NCBI GenBank assembly: GCA_041690495.1
Contig: JAWLHE010000007.1
Coordinates: 248,001-312,000, forward strand
Source: DATAAP01 sp041690495
GTDB lineage: Bacteria; Pseudomonadota; Alphaproteobacteria; CACIAM-22H2
DNA: 64,000 nucleotides
Direction of reading: 5' to 3'
Below the pieces are notes generated by a model. It did not search any database, was not told the origin of the DNA, and was given only the letters and a program-made list of their open reading frames with translations. The position numbers and the translations under genes are program-made. This document shows, one piece after another, positions 35,713 through 42,490 of this stretch (its first letter is position 1; every line of letters starts with the position of its first letter).

Positions 35713-37365
35713 GTGGTATCGCGCCGTGCGACCGGACCGCGCCGTAACAAATATGAGTCCGACCTTGGGCGGGTGCCCGCGAATTATGTGCCGCTGACGC
35801 CGCTGAGCTTTCTCGTGCGCTCCGCTGCGGTTTTCCCGCGCAAGACGGCCGTGATCCACGGCGAACTACGCTACACCTACGCACAGTTCCACGCGCGCTG
35901 CCGCCGCCTCGCATCGGCCCTCGCCGGACGCGGCATCGGTCGCGGCGACACCGTCGCGGTGATGGCACCCAACGTGCCTGCACTGCTCGAGGCGCATTAC
36001 GGCGTGCCCATGGCGGGAGCCGTACTCAATGCGCTCAACTATCGGCTCGATGCCAGGTCGATCGCATTCATCCTCGAGCACGGCGAAGCGAAGCTGCTGA
36101 TCACCGACCGCGAATTCTCGCCGACGATCGCCGCGGCGCTGAAGCTGATGAAGCGGCCGCCGCCCGTGATCGACATCGACGACCCGCTTTGCACCGGCGG
36201 CGACCTGCTCGGCGAGAAGGACTACGAGGCGCTCCTCCTCGAGGGCGACGTCGAGGACGACTGGCAGCCGCCGCGGGACGAATGGCAGGCGATTTGCCTG
36301 AACTACACCTCCGGCACGACAGGCAATCCGAAGGGCGTCGTCTATCATCATCGCGGCGCCTACCTGAACGCGATCGGCAACGCGATGACGTTCGGCCTGA
36401 GCCCTGCCAGCGTCTATCTCTGGACCCTGCCGATGTTCCACTGCAACGGCTGGACCTACACATGGGCCGTGACGGCGGTGGGCGGCACGCATGTCTGCCT
36501 GCGCCGGGTCGATCCGGCGCTGATCTTTCCCGCGATCAAGGCACATCGCGTCACCCATATGTGCGGTGCGCCGATCGTGCTCACCATGCTGATCCATGCG
36601 CCCGACGAGGTGAAGCTGCGTTTCGGTCACAAGGTCGAGATCGCCACGGGCGGCGCTGCGCCGCCGTCGGCGGTGATCGCCGGCATGGAGGAGATGGGCT
36701 TTCAAGTCACCCATCTCTACGGCCTCACCGAAACCTATGGTCCTTCGGCGGTGTGCGTCCCGCAGCCCGGCTGGGGAGAGCTGGATCTCGCCGCGCGTTC
36801 GGCGATGATGGCGCGCCAGGGCGTCGGATATCCGACGATCGAGAACCTGATGGTCGCCAACCCCGGGACGCTCGAGCCGGTGCCGAGCGACGGCAGGACG
36901 ATCGGCGAGCTGATGCTCCGTGGCAATACCGTGATGAAGGGCTATCTCAAGAATCCGAAGGCGACGAAGCAGGCCTTCCGCGGCGGCTGGTTTCACACCG
37001 GCGATCTCGCCGTGCGCCACCCCGACGGCTATGCCGAGGTCAAGGACCGCTCCAAGGACATCATCATCTCCGGCGGCGAGAACATCTCCTCGCTCGAAGT
37101 CGAGGAGGCGCTGTACAAGCATCCCAAGGTGATGGAGGCGGCCGTCGTTGCGCAGCCCGACCTGAAATGGGGCGAGACGCCGTGTGCGTTCGTGACCCTC
37201 AAGAACGGCGCCAGCGCAACGCCGGAGGAGATCATCGCCTGGTGCCGGGACAACTTGGCCGGCTTCAAGGTGCCCCGTACCATCGTCTTCGGCCCGCTGC
37301 CGAAGACCTCGACCGGAAAGATCCAGAAATTCGTCCTGCGCAATCGCGCCAGGGAAATGCGGTAA
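35713..37365 (+). CDS. Acyl-CoA synthetase (AMP-forming), fatty-acid/acyl-CoA ligase family
   Basis: A 550-residue adenylate-forming enzyme. The ATP loop is NYTSGTTGNPKGVVYHHRG (from residue 197), motif A5 is HLYGLTETYGPS, and the hinge region is GGWFHTGDLAVRHPDGYAEV followed by KDIIISGGENISSLEVEEAL. The catalytic Lys is in LPKTSTGKIQKFVLR. Translation starts at GTG 35713 with gggagga upstream. It resembles medium/long-chain ligases of the FadD3/dicarboxylate-ligase type; chain length is not readable. Its 3' gap carries a REP-like pair before the SDR gene. Confidence 0.9.
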   Translation: MVSRRATGPRRNKYESDLGRVPANYVPLTPLSFLVRSAAVFPRKTAVIHGELRYTYAQFHARCRRLASALAGRGIGRGDTVAVMAPNVPALLEAHYGVPMAGAVLNALNYRLDARSIAFILEHGEAKLLITDREFSPTIAAALKLMKRPPPVIDIDDPLCTGGDLLGEKDYEALLLEGDVEDDWQPPRDEWQAICLNYTSGTTGNPKGVVYHHRGAYLNAIGNAMTFGLSPASVYLWTLPMFHCNGWTYTWAVTAVGGTHVCLRRVDPALIFPAIKAHRVTHMCGAPIVLTMLIHAPDEVKLRFGHKVEIATGGAAPPSAVIAGMEEMGFQVTHLYGLTETYGPSAVCVPQPGWGELDLAARSAMMARQGVGYPTIENLMVANPGTLEPVPSDGRTIGELMLRGNTVMKGYLKNPKATKQAFRGGWFHTGDLAVRHPDGYAEVKDRSKDIIISGGENISSLEVEEALYKHPKVMEAAVVAQPDLKWGETPCAFVTLKNGASATPEEIIAWCRDNLAGFKVPRTIVFGPLPKTSTGKIQKFVLRNRAREMR

Positions 37366-37394
37366 GGATGCATCTCTCTCAGTTCATGGAGGCG

Positions 37395-37503
37395 TTACCC
37401 GCGGACTTGATCCGCGGGTCCATCGCGCCGCGGCACGAAAGGTCCGGTGCTGAGCGCCATCCCGCCGCGGAGAAATGGATGCTCGGGTCAAGCCCGGCCA
37501 TGG
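37395..37503. repeat. REP-like inverted pair
   Basis: acccgcggacttgatccgcg (37397-37416) and the inverse unit at 37475-37503 (core cgggtcaagcccgg) are diverged copies of the family seen at 30229 and 34816. The right unit contains an ATG (37475) that happens to be in frame with the SDR gene, which gives a false N-terminal extension. Confidence 0.72.
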
Positions 37504-37516
37504 CGCGGAAAAGGCG

Positions 37517-38284
37517 ATGACGAACACCTTTGACCTCTCCGGCCAGGTGGCGCTGGTCACTGGCGCATCGTCCGGCCTCGGGCGGCATTTCGCGCTCACC
37601 CTGGCGCGCGCCGGCGCGAAGGTGGCGATCGCCGCGCGCCGTGCCGACCGGCTCGAGGCGCTCGCCACGGAAATTGCCGCTCTCGATGCGCGAGCGTTGC
37701 CGGTGCCGCTCGACGTCACCGACGCCGCTTCGGTCGAGCGCGCGGTCGACGAGACCGAGACGGAGCTCGGCGCCATGACCATCCTCGTCAACAACGCCGG
37801 GGTCGCCACGACCGCTCCGTTCCTCGACCAGGACGAGGCGCAATGGCGCGCGGTGCTCGATACCAATCTCGACGGCGCCTGGCGCGTCGCCCGCGCGACC
37901 GCCAGGCGGATGGCTGCCCACGGCCATGGCGGCGCCATCGTCAACATTGCCTCGATTACGGGGCTGCGGCCGGCGGGCGGGATCTCGGCCTATGCGGCGG
38001 CGAAGGCGGCCCTGATCAGCCTGACCCAGACGATGGCGCTCGAGCTGGCGCGCCACGGCATCCGCGTCAACGCGCTCGCTCCCGGCTATGTCGAAACCGA
38101 CCTCAATCGCGAGTTCCTGCGGAGCCCGGCCGGGCAAGCCATGGTCAGGCGCGTGCCGATGCGCCGTTTCGGCGAGGCGCAGGACCTCGACGGCGCATTG
38201 CTGTTGCTTGCCTCGCCGGCCGGGCGTTACATGACCGGCAGCGTCATCGTGGTCGATGGCGGCCACTCGCTCGGCTTCCTCTGA
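37517..38284 (+). CDS. Short-chain dehydrogenase/reductase
   Basis: A 255-residue classical SDR. The NAD(P) motif is ALVTGASSGLGRHFAL (TGxxxGxG), NNAG is in ILVNNAGVAT and the catalytic Ser-Tyr-Lys are in VNIASITGLRPAGGISAYAAAK (YxxxK). IRVNALAPGYVETDLNREF and VIVVDGGHSLGF finish the fold. The ATG at 37517 begins the conserved MTNTFDLSGQVAL. It may be co-transcribed with the acyl-CoA synthetase and acts on a hydroxyacyl or alcohol substrate that cannot be named. Confidence 0.9.
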   Translation: MTNTFDLSGQVALVTGASSGLGRHFALTLARAGAKVAIAARRADRLEALATEIAALDARALPVPLDVTDAASVERAVDETETELGAMTILVNNAGVATTAPFLDQDEAQWRAVLDTNLDGAWRVARATARRMAAHGHGGAIVNIASITGLRPAGGISAYAAAKAALISLTQTMALELARHGIRVNALAPGYVETDLNREFLRSPAGQAMVRRVPMRRFGEAQDLDGALLLLASPAGRYMTGSVIVVDGGHSLGFL

Positions 38285-38301
38285 AAACCCCTGGAGCAAA
38301 C

Positions 38302-38955
38302 ATGATCGTCGATCTGCGTACGTACACCGTGCAGCCCGGGGCGCTGGGCGCCTATCTCAAGCTCTATGGCAGCGAGGGCTGGCCGGTTCAGACGAAGCAT
38401 CTGCCGGGCTGCCTCGGCTACTACATCGTCGAGGTCGGCGTGCAGAACCGGGTCGTCCATCTCTGGCAGTACCAGGACATCGCCGAGCGCGCCAAACGTC
38501 GCGCCGCGATGGAAAGCGATCCCGCCTGGAACGCCTACCGGGCCAAGTCTGCCGCGTTCATGTACATGCAGGAGAACAAGATTGTGCGGGCGACGCCGTT
38601 CTGGCCGATGAAGGGCGAGGGCGGCGGGCCGTTCAACGCCATCGACTATCGCACCTATATCCTTCACCCGGGCAAGCTCGGCGCCTTCTTCAAGCTCTAT
38701 GAGAACGAAGGCATGCCGATCCAGGTCAAGCATCTCGGCAACTGCCTCGGCTTCTATCAGGCCGATATCGGGCCGCAGAACCAGATCGTCCATTTATGGG
38801 GTTACAGCGATCTGAACGACCGTGCCAGGCGGCGTGCGGCGATGTCGGCCGACCCGGCCTGGAATGCCTATCTGTCAAAGGCCTCGCAGCTTTTCATCAG
38901 TATGGAAAACGCCATCCTCCGCCCGGCGCCGTTCTGGTCCGGGAACAGGTCCTGA
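38302..38955 (+). CDS. Tandem NIPSNAP-domain protein
   Basis: A 217-residue protein made of two NIPSNAP repeats of about 105 residues each. Each opens with DLRTYTVQPG or DYRTYILHPG, continues with KLY...EG(W/M)P(V/I)Q and ends with VVHLWQY.D(I/L)..RA.RRAAM..DPAWNAY. The two halves are clearly an internal duplication. Members are found with aromatic-acid and fatty-acid catabolism genes and have a ferredoxin-like fold; the reaction is unknown. It follows the SDR by 17 bp and is probably in its operon. Confidence 0.88.
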   Translation: MIVDLRTYTVQPGALGAYLKLYGSEGWPVQTKHLPGCLGYYIVEVGVQNRVVHLWQYQDIAERAKRRAAMESDPAWNAYRAKSAAFMYMQENKIVRATPFWPMKGEGGGPFNAIDYRTYILHPGKLGAFFKLYENEGMPIQVKHLGNCLGFYQADIGPQNQIVHLWGYSDLNDRARRRAAMSADPAWNAYLSKASQLFISMENAILRPAPFWSGNRS

Positions 38956-38958
38956 CGC

Positions 38959-40104
38959 CTACCAACCGTTGACGCGGTCCCAGGTGTCGAGGACCGCGTC
39001 GCTGCCGTCGGTGACGTAATAGCGGTCGTACATCGCCGCGGTCATGCAGACGTGATTGGGCAGCACCCGCACGCGGCTGCCGACCGAGAAGCGCCCGAAC
39101 GGGAAGGGCCCGACCGCATCGAGGGCCTTCGCCTGACCGACGATGCCGTGCTCCTGATGCACGTCGAGCACCGCAAGCCCCGGCTCGGGCAGGGCGGCCG
39201 CAGGCTGGCATATCGCGCCATAGCCGGTACCCGGCCGACGGGAATTGGCGCCCGTATCCTTGGAGAGGGCAAGCGCGCCGGCATCGAGGAGGATGTGGTT
39301 GCGGCCGCGATGATGGCCGGTGACCGAGGCGAGGACCGAAACGGCGATGTCGGCCTCGCTGCACGAGCCGAGCGCCGCCTGGAACAGGTCGAAGAACACG
39401 AAATTGCCCGGCCGCATCTCGGTGACGCCGTCGAGATGCCTGGCGTACAGCGCCGTCGGGGTCGAGCCGACGCTCACCACCGGGCTGGGATGGCCCGCGG
39501 CGCGAAGCCGCTCCGCGGCCTCGACAGCACCCGCGCGCTCCGCCTCGGCGATCTCGACGATGTCGCCGATGGTCTCGCAGGCGTAGGAATGCCCGGCATG
39601 GGTCAGCACGCCGGCGAGGTCGACGCCCGGTGCCTTCAGCGCCCCGGCAATCGCCAGGAGTTCCGGGGAGTCCGGGGCGACGCCGGCCCGCCCGCCGCCG
39701 GTATCGACTTCGATCAGGACCCGAAATCGGGCCCCTGATGCCTTGGCGCGCTGAACAATGGCACCCGCAACCCCGACATCGTCAGTGATAACAGCCACGG
39801 TCGCGCCGCGGCTCTGCAGGGCGGCAATCTCGTCGAGCTTCCCGGGCACGATGCCGATCGCATAGGTGATGTCCCGGAAACCGTTCCTCAGGAAATAGTC
39901 GGCCTCCGCCAGGGTCGAGACGGTGATTCCGCCCGAGAACCCGCGTGTCGCTATCGTCGCCACCTGCGCCGATTTGGCAGTCTTCATGTGCGGCCGCAAG
40001 TCGACGCCGAGCGCCTTCGCCCTCGCCTGCATGCGGGTGATGTTGGCGGCCAGGCGCGAACGGTCGAGGATGAGCGCGGGGGTTTTGAGATCGGCGAGAT
40101 TCAT
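38959..40104 (-). CDS. D-threonine aldolase/D-serine dehydratase-like PLP enzyme
   Basis: A 381-residue fold-type III PLP protein of the DSD1/D-threonine aldolase family. The Schiff-base Lys is in LRPHMKTAKSAQV. The alanine-racemase barrel continues with VLIEVDTGGGRAGV and VSVGSTPTA. The C-terminal PNHVCMTAAMYD holds the His-x-Cys metal pair typical of eukaryotic D-serine dehydratase and D-threonine aldolases. Its start at 40104 lacks a strong ribosome binding site, so the longer frame to 40140 is possible. It probably cleaves a D-3-hydroxy-amino acid. A CRP-like palindrome lies 240 bp upstream. Confidence 0.87.
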   Translation of the reverse strand: MNLADLKTPALILDRSRLAANITRMQARAKALGVDLRPHMKTAKSAQVATIATRGFSGGITVSTLAEADYFLRNGFRDITYAIGIVPGKLDEIAALQSRGATVAVITDDVGVAGAIVQRAKASGARFRVLIEVDTGGGRAGVAPDSPELLAIAGALKAPGVDLAGVLTHAGHSYACETIGDIVEIAEAERAGAVEAAERLRAAGHPSPVVSVGSTPTALYARHLDGVTEMRPGNFVFFDLFQAALGSCSEADIAVSVLASVTGHHRGRNHILLDAGALALSKDTGANSRRPGTGYGAICQPAAALPEPGLAVLDVHQEHGIVGQAKALDAVGPFPFGRFSVGSRVRVLPNHVCMTAAMYDRYYVTDGSDAVLDTWDRVNGW

Positions 40105-40179
40105 GGCAGTGGCGCGATTGTGATCGCACCACCTTACCATCCGGACGGCATCGCCCTGAAGCGAATGCGTTGCGCCATC

Positions 40180-40284
40180 CTACCGCAGGAAGTTCGGTGG
40201 CGACCGGTCGATCGCGACAACCTGGCGCCGGCGCTGGCGCAGGCCCAACATATCGGCAAGGAAAAGAAAGAAAGCCTGCAACAT
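40180..40284 (-). CDS. Candidate 34-aa small protein
   Basis: A short frame starting at ATG 40284 has agagga 8 bases upstream. It encodes MLQAFFLFLADMLGL, a hydrophobic amphipathic helix, then RQRRRQ and a hydrophilic tail. A membrane-associated small protein with a basic anchor is plausible. It precedes the D-threonine-aldolase-like gene on the same strand. Support is limited to the ribosome binding site, the amphipathic design and the palindrome upstream. Confidence 0.3.
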   Translation of the reverse strand: MLQAFFLFLADMLGLRQRRRQVVAIDRSPPNFLR

Positions 40285-40344
40285 GGTCGTGTTCCTCTCG
40301 AATCGGAACGTGACGCAATCGTGTCACCGATCGATCTGGCGGAC

Positions 40345-40360
40345 TGTGATCGCCATCACA
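40345..40360. promoter_or_regulatory. CRP-type palindrome TGTGAT-N4-ATCACA
   Basis: tgtgatcgccatcaca is a perfect 6-4-6 palindrome that equals the CRP consensus TGTGA-N6-TCACA. It sits 61 bp upstream of the candidate 34-aa ORF and 241 bp upstream of the D-threonine-aldolase-like start. A weaker gtgac-N8-gtcac pair (40310-40327) lies between. The rest of the 317-bp gap (40105-40421) shows no other feature. Confidence 0.5.
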
Positions 40361-40421
40361 CGGGATGCTCGCCCCCGCACGTGGCCGAACTGTGGCGAAG
40401 ACTCGGAATCTTCAGGGTCGT

Positions 40422-41165
40422 TCAGGTCAGGGACCGCAACACCAGGTGCAGTCCCAGCACCAGCAGGCCGATGAACAGGCACGACCGGAAAACGGCTGGC
40501 CGAATGCGGTTTCGGACCTGCTGGCCCAGGAGCATGCCCGCCGCGGCGGGCACCAGCGCCAGGACAGAGGTGCCCGCAACCGAAAACCGGAACAGGCCCT
40601 CGCCGGCGAGAACGGCCGCCAGCGCGAGCGTCGAGACGGTGAAGGACAGGCCGAGCGCCTGCACCAGCTCGTCTTTCTCAAGCGCGAGCGCCTGCAGGTA
40701 TGGCACCGCGGGAATCACGAATACGCCCGTTGCCGCGGTCACCAGCCCCGTCGCCGCGCCCATCGCGGGAGAAAGCCAGCGCTCCAGTCCCTCGGGCACG
40801 CGGATGCGGACCGACGCAAGACCCACGGCGGCGTAGAGAATCAGCGCGAATCCGAGGGCGGCGGTCGCACGAGTCGTGTCGCCTGTTAGAATGCCTGCGC
40901 CCGCCGCCACGCCGGCGCAGACCCCGAGCATCATCATCCACAGCCGGCGCAGCAGCGGCACGAGGCGGGGGCCCGCCGCGAACTGCCAGACATTCGTGAC
41001 GAGGGAAGGGATGACGATCAGGGCCGCCGCCTGCGCCGGCGCCATGATCAGGCCGAGCAGGCCGATTGCCACGGTCGGCAGGCCGAGCCCGATGACGCCC
41101 TTGACGAACCCGGCAAGCAGGAACGTCGTCGCGATCGCGAGCATGATGCCGGATGAGTCGAACAC
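40422..41165 (-). CDS. TauE/SafE family membrane permease
   Basis: A protein of about 247 residues with eight predicted membrane helices in two related halves. TFLLAGFVKGVIGLGLPTVAIG is the first family motif, and LVTAATGVFVIPAVPYLQAL is the matching second-half motif (GxxxGxxxIP). TauE/SafE proteins are thought to export sulfoacetate, sulfite or other small anions. A GTG at 41165 fits the family N-terminus (FDSSGIMLAIA); ATG at 41144 or 41198 are alternatives. It is divergent from a LysR regulator that probably controls it. Confidence 0.82.
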   Translation of the reverse strand: MFDSSGIMLAIATTFLLAGFVKGVIGLGLPTVAIGLLGLIMAPAQAAALIVIPSLVTNVWQFAAGPRLVPLLRRLWMMMLGVCAGVAAGAGILTGDTTRATAALGFALILYAAVGLASVRIRVPEGLERWLSPAMGAATGLVTAATGVFVIPAVPYLQALALEKDELVQALGLSFTVSTLALAAVLAGEGLFRFSVAGTSVLALVPAAAGMLLGQQVRNRIRPAVFRSCLFIGLLVLGLHLVLRSLT

Positions 41166-41219
41166 GCGTCCGTCTTGCACCGGAAGGCGGCACGGCACAA
41201 TGTGGCTCTGCCAGAGCGT

Positions 41220-41240
41220 GCCTTCGTCTCGGACGAAGGC
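41220..41240. promoter_or_regulatory. 9-3-9 palindrome upstream of the LysR gene
   Basis: gccttcgtc-tcg-gacgaaggc is a perfect inverted repeat ending 26 bp before the LysR start, in the short divergent gap to the TauE gene. A second palindrome, gctctg-c-cagagc, lies at 41205-41217. LysR regulators usually bind such sites at divergent promoters; alternatively the first is an mRNA hairpin near the start codon. Confidence 0.5.
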
Positions 41241-41266
41241 AGATCAAGGACGGGAAGGCCATCTGC

Positions 41267-42154
41267 ATGCGATTCGATCTGGTCGATCTGCGCTTGTTCG
41301 TTCACGTCGCGGAGGCTGCCAGCATCACGCATGGCGCTGCCCGGTCACATCTTGCGCTGGCCTCGGCAAGCGCCCGATTGCGCGGGATGGAAGAGACGCT
41401 GGGAACGGCCCTACTCGAGCGCGGTCGCCGCGGCATCCGCCTTACGCCGGCGGGCAGGGCGCTGCTCCACCATGCTCGTGTCGTCCTGCAGCAGCTCGAG
41501 ACGATGCGCGGCGAACTCGGAGAATACGCAGGCGGGGTGAAAGGGCATGTCCGCCTGCTCTCGAACACCGCCGCCCTGACCGAGTATCTTCCCGACACGC
41601 TCGCGGCCTATCTGGCGCGACATCCCAATATCGATGTCGATCTGGAGGAGCGCCCGAGTCACCAGATCGTTCAGGCCGTGGCCGAGGGTCTGGCGGATGC
41701 CGGCGTCGTGGCCGATACCGTGGATCTTGGCGACCTGGAGACATTTCCGTTTCGGGCCGATCGCCTTGTCCTCGTGGCACCGCGCCGCCACGCCTATGCG
41801 CGGCGACGGCAGATCGCTTTTCGCGAGGTGCTCGACCGCGATTTCGTCGGCCTCAGCCCCGGCAGCGCGCTGCAGGACCATCTCGGCCAGCATGCGGCGC
41901 GGGCCGGCCGCCCCCTCAAGCTGCGTGTCCGGCTCAACAGCTTCGACGCGATCTGCCGGATGGTGGAGCAGGGCGTCGGCCTTGCCGTGGTGCCGGAAAC
42001 CGCGGCGCGCCGCTGCCGGCGGTCGATGGCCATCCGGGCGGTCCGCCTGTCCGATCCGTGGGCCTTCCGGCGCCTGACCATCTGCGTCCGCCGCTTCGAT
42101 GCCCTGCCGGCCCATGCGCAATCCCTCATCGAGCACCTGCGGACGGCGCCCTGA
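41267..42154 (+). CDS. LysR-family transcriptional regulator
   Basis: A 295-residue LysR-type regulator. The N-terminal winged helix-turn-helix is MRFDLVDLRLFVHVAEAASI followed by ASASARLRGMEETLGTALLERG and LTPAGRALLHHARVVL. The effector-binding domain starts near residue 90 (GHVRLLSNTAALTEYLPD). It diverges from the TauE permease across 101 bp with two palindromes, so it most likely senses a small anion and regulates that gene and itself. A strong terminator follows at 42217. Confidence 0.9.
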   Translation: MRFDLVDLRLFVHVAEAASITHGAARSHLALASASARLRGMEETLGTALLERGRRGIRLTPAGRALLHHARVVLQQLETMRGELGEYAGGVKGHVRLLSNTAALTEYLPDTLAAYLARHPNIDVDLEERPSHQIVQAVAEGLADAGVVADTVDLGDLETFPFRADRLVLVAPRRHAYARRRQIAFREVLDRDFVGLSPGSALQDHLGQHAARAGRPLKLRVRLNSFDAICRMVEQGVGLAVVPETAARRCRRSMAIRAVRLSDPWAFRRLTICVRRFDALPAHAQSLIEHLRTAP

Positions 42155-42216
42155 CCGAAAGGGAGGAACCGGGTTCTCGGATCCCGCGCCTTGTGCTTGA
42201 ATCGGGGCGGAGAAGA

Positions 42217-42254
42217 ACGCCCGCCGGCAGGCCAGCCGGCGGGCGTCTTGTTTT
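42217..42254 (+). terminator. Strong stem terminator after the LysR gene
   Basis: acgcccgccggc (42217-42228) pairs perfectly with gccggcgggcgt (42235-42246) over a six-base loop, a 12-bp GC stem, and is followed by cttgtttt. It lies 62 bp after the LysR stop. Confidence 0.8.
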
Positions 42255-42283
42255 CCGACCACCGGGAAAGGAGGGGGCGCAAA

Positions 42284-42474
42284 GTGCAGAGTCCAGTGAA
42301 GCACTGAAGCAGCGCCGGATCGTCTCGTTGAATCAGCGACTTGCCTGCTTCACCGCTGCGTGCGGCCTGCTTCAGGCCGCACGGGGAGGGGCCGCGGAGA
42401 GGCGGCCCGAAGCGAACTGCAGAGTTGCGTGAAGCAGTGAAGCAGTCGCGGATTGCCCGGCCGAATCAGCAGGG
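42284..42474. repeat. Direct repeat pair of about 55 bp
   Basis: Two imperfect copies start at 42284 and 42417, 133 bp apart. Both run (g/c)tgcagagt, gtgaagca(c/g)tgaagcag, a cg.cggat(c/t)g segment and gaatcagc. A perfect hairpin tgcggcct-gcttc-aggccgca (42361-42381) lies between them. Together with the terminator these occupy the 336-bp gap 42155-42490, where I see no gene. Confidence 0.55.
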
Positions 42475-42490
42475 CTGCGTCACGAAGGCG

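Noticed and set aside
42361..42381. Hairpin tgcggcct-gcttc-aggccgca as terminator for the B12-mutase operon
   Set aside because: No T-run follows on the minus strand, so it does not fit a rho-independent terminator for that operon.
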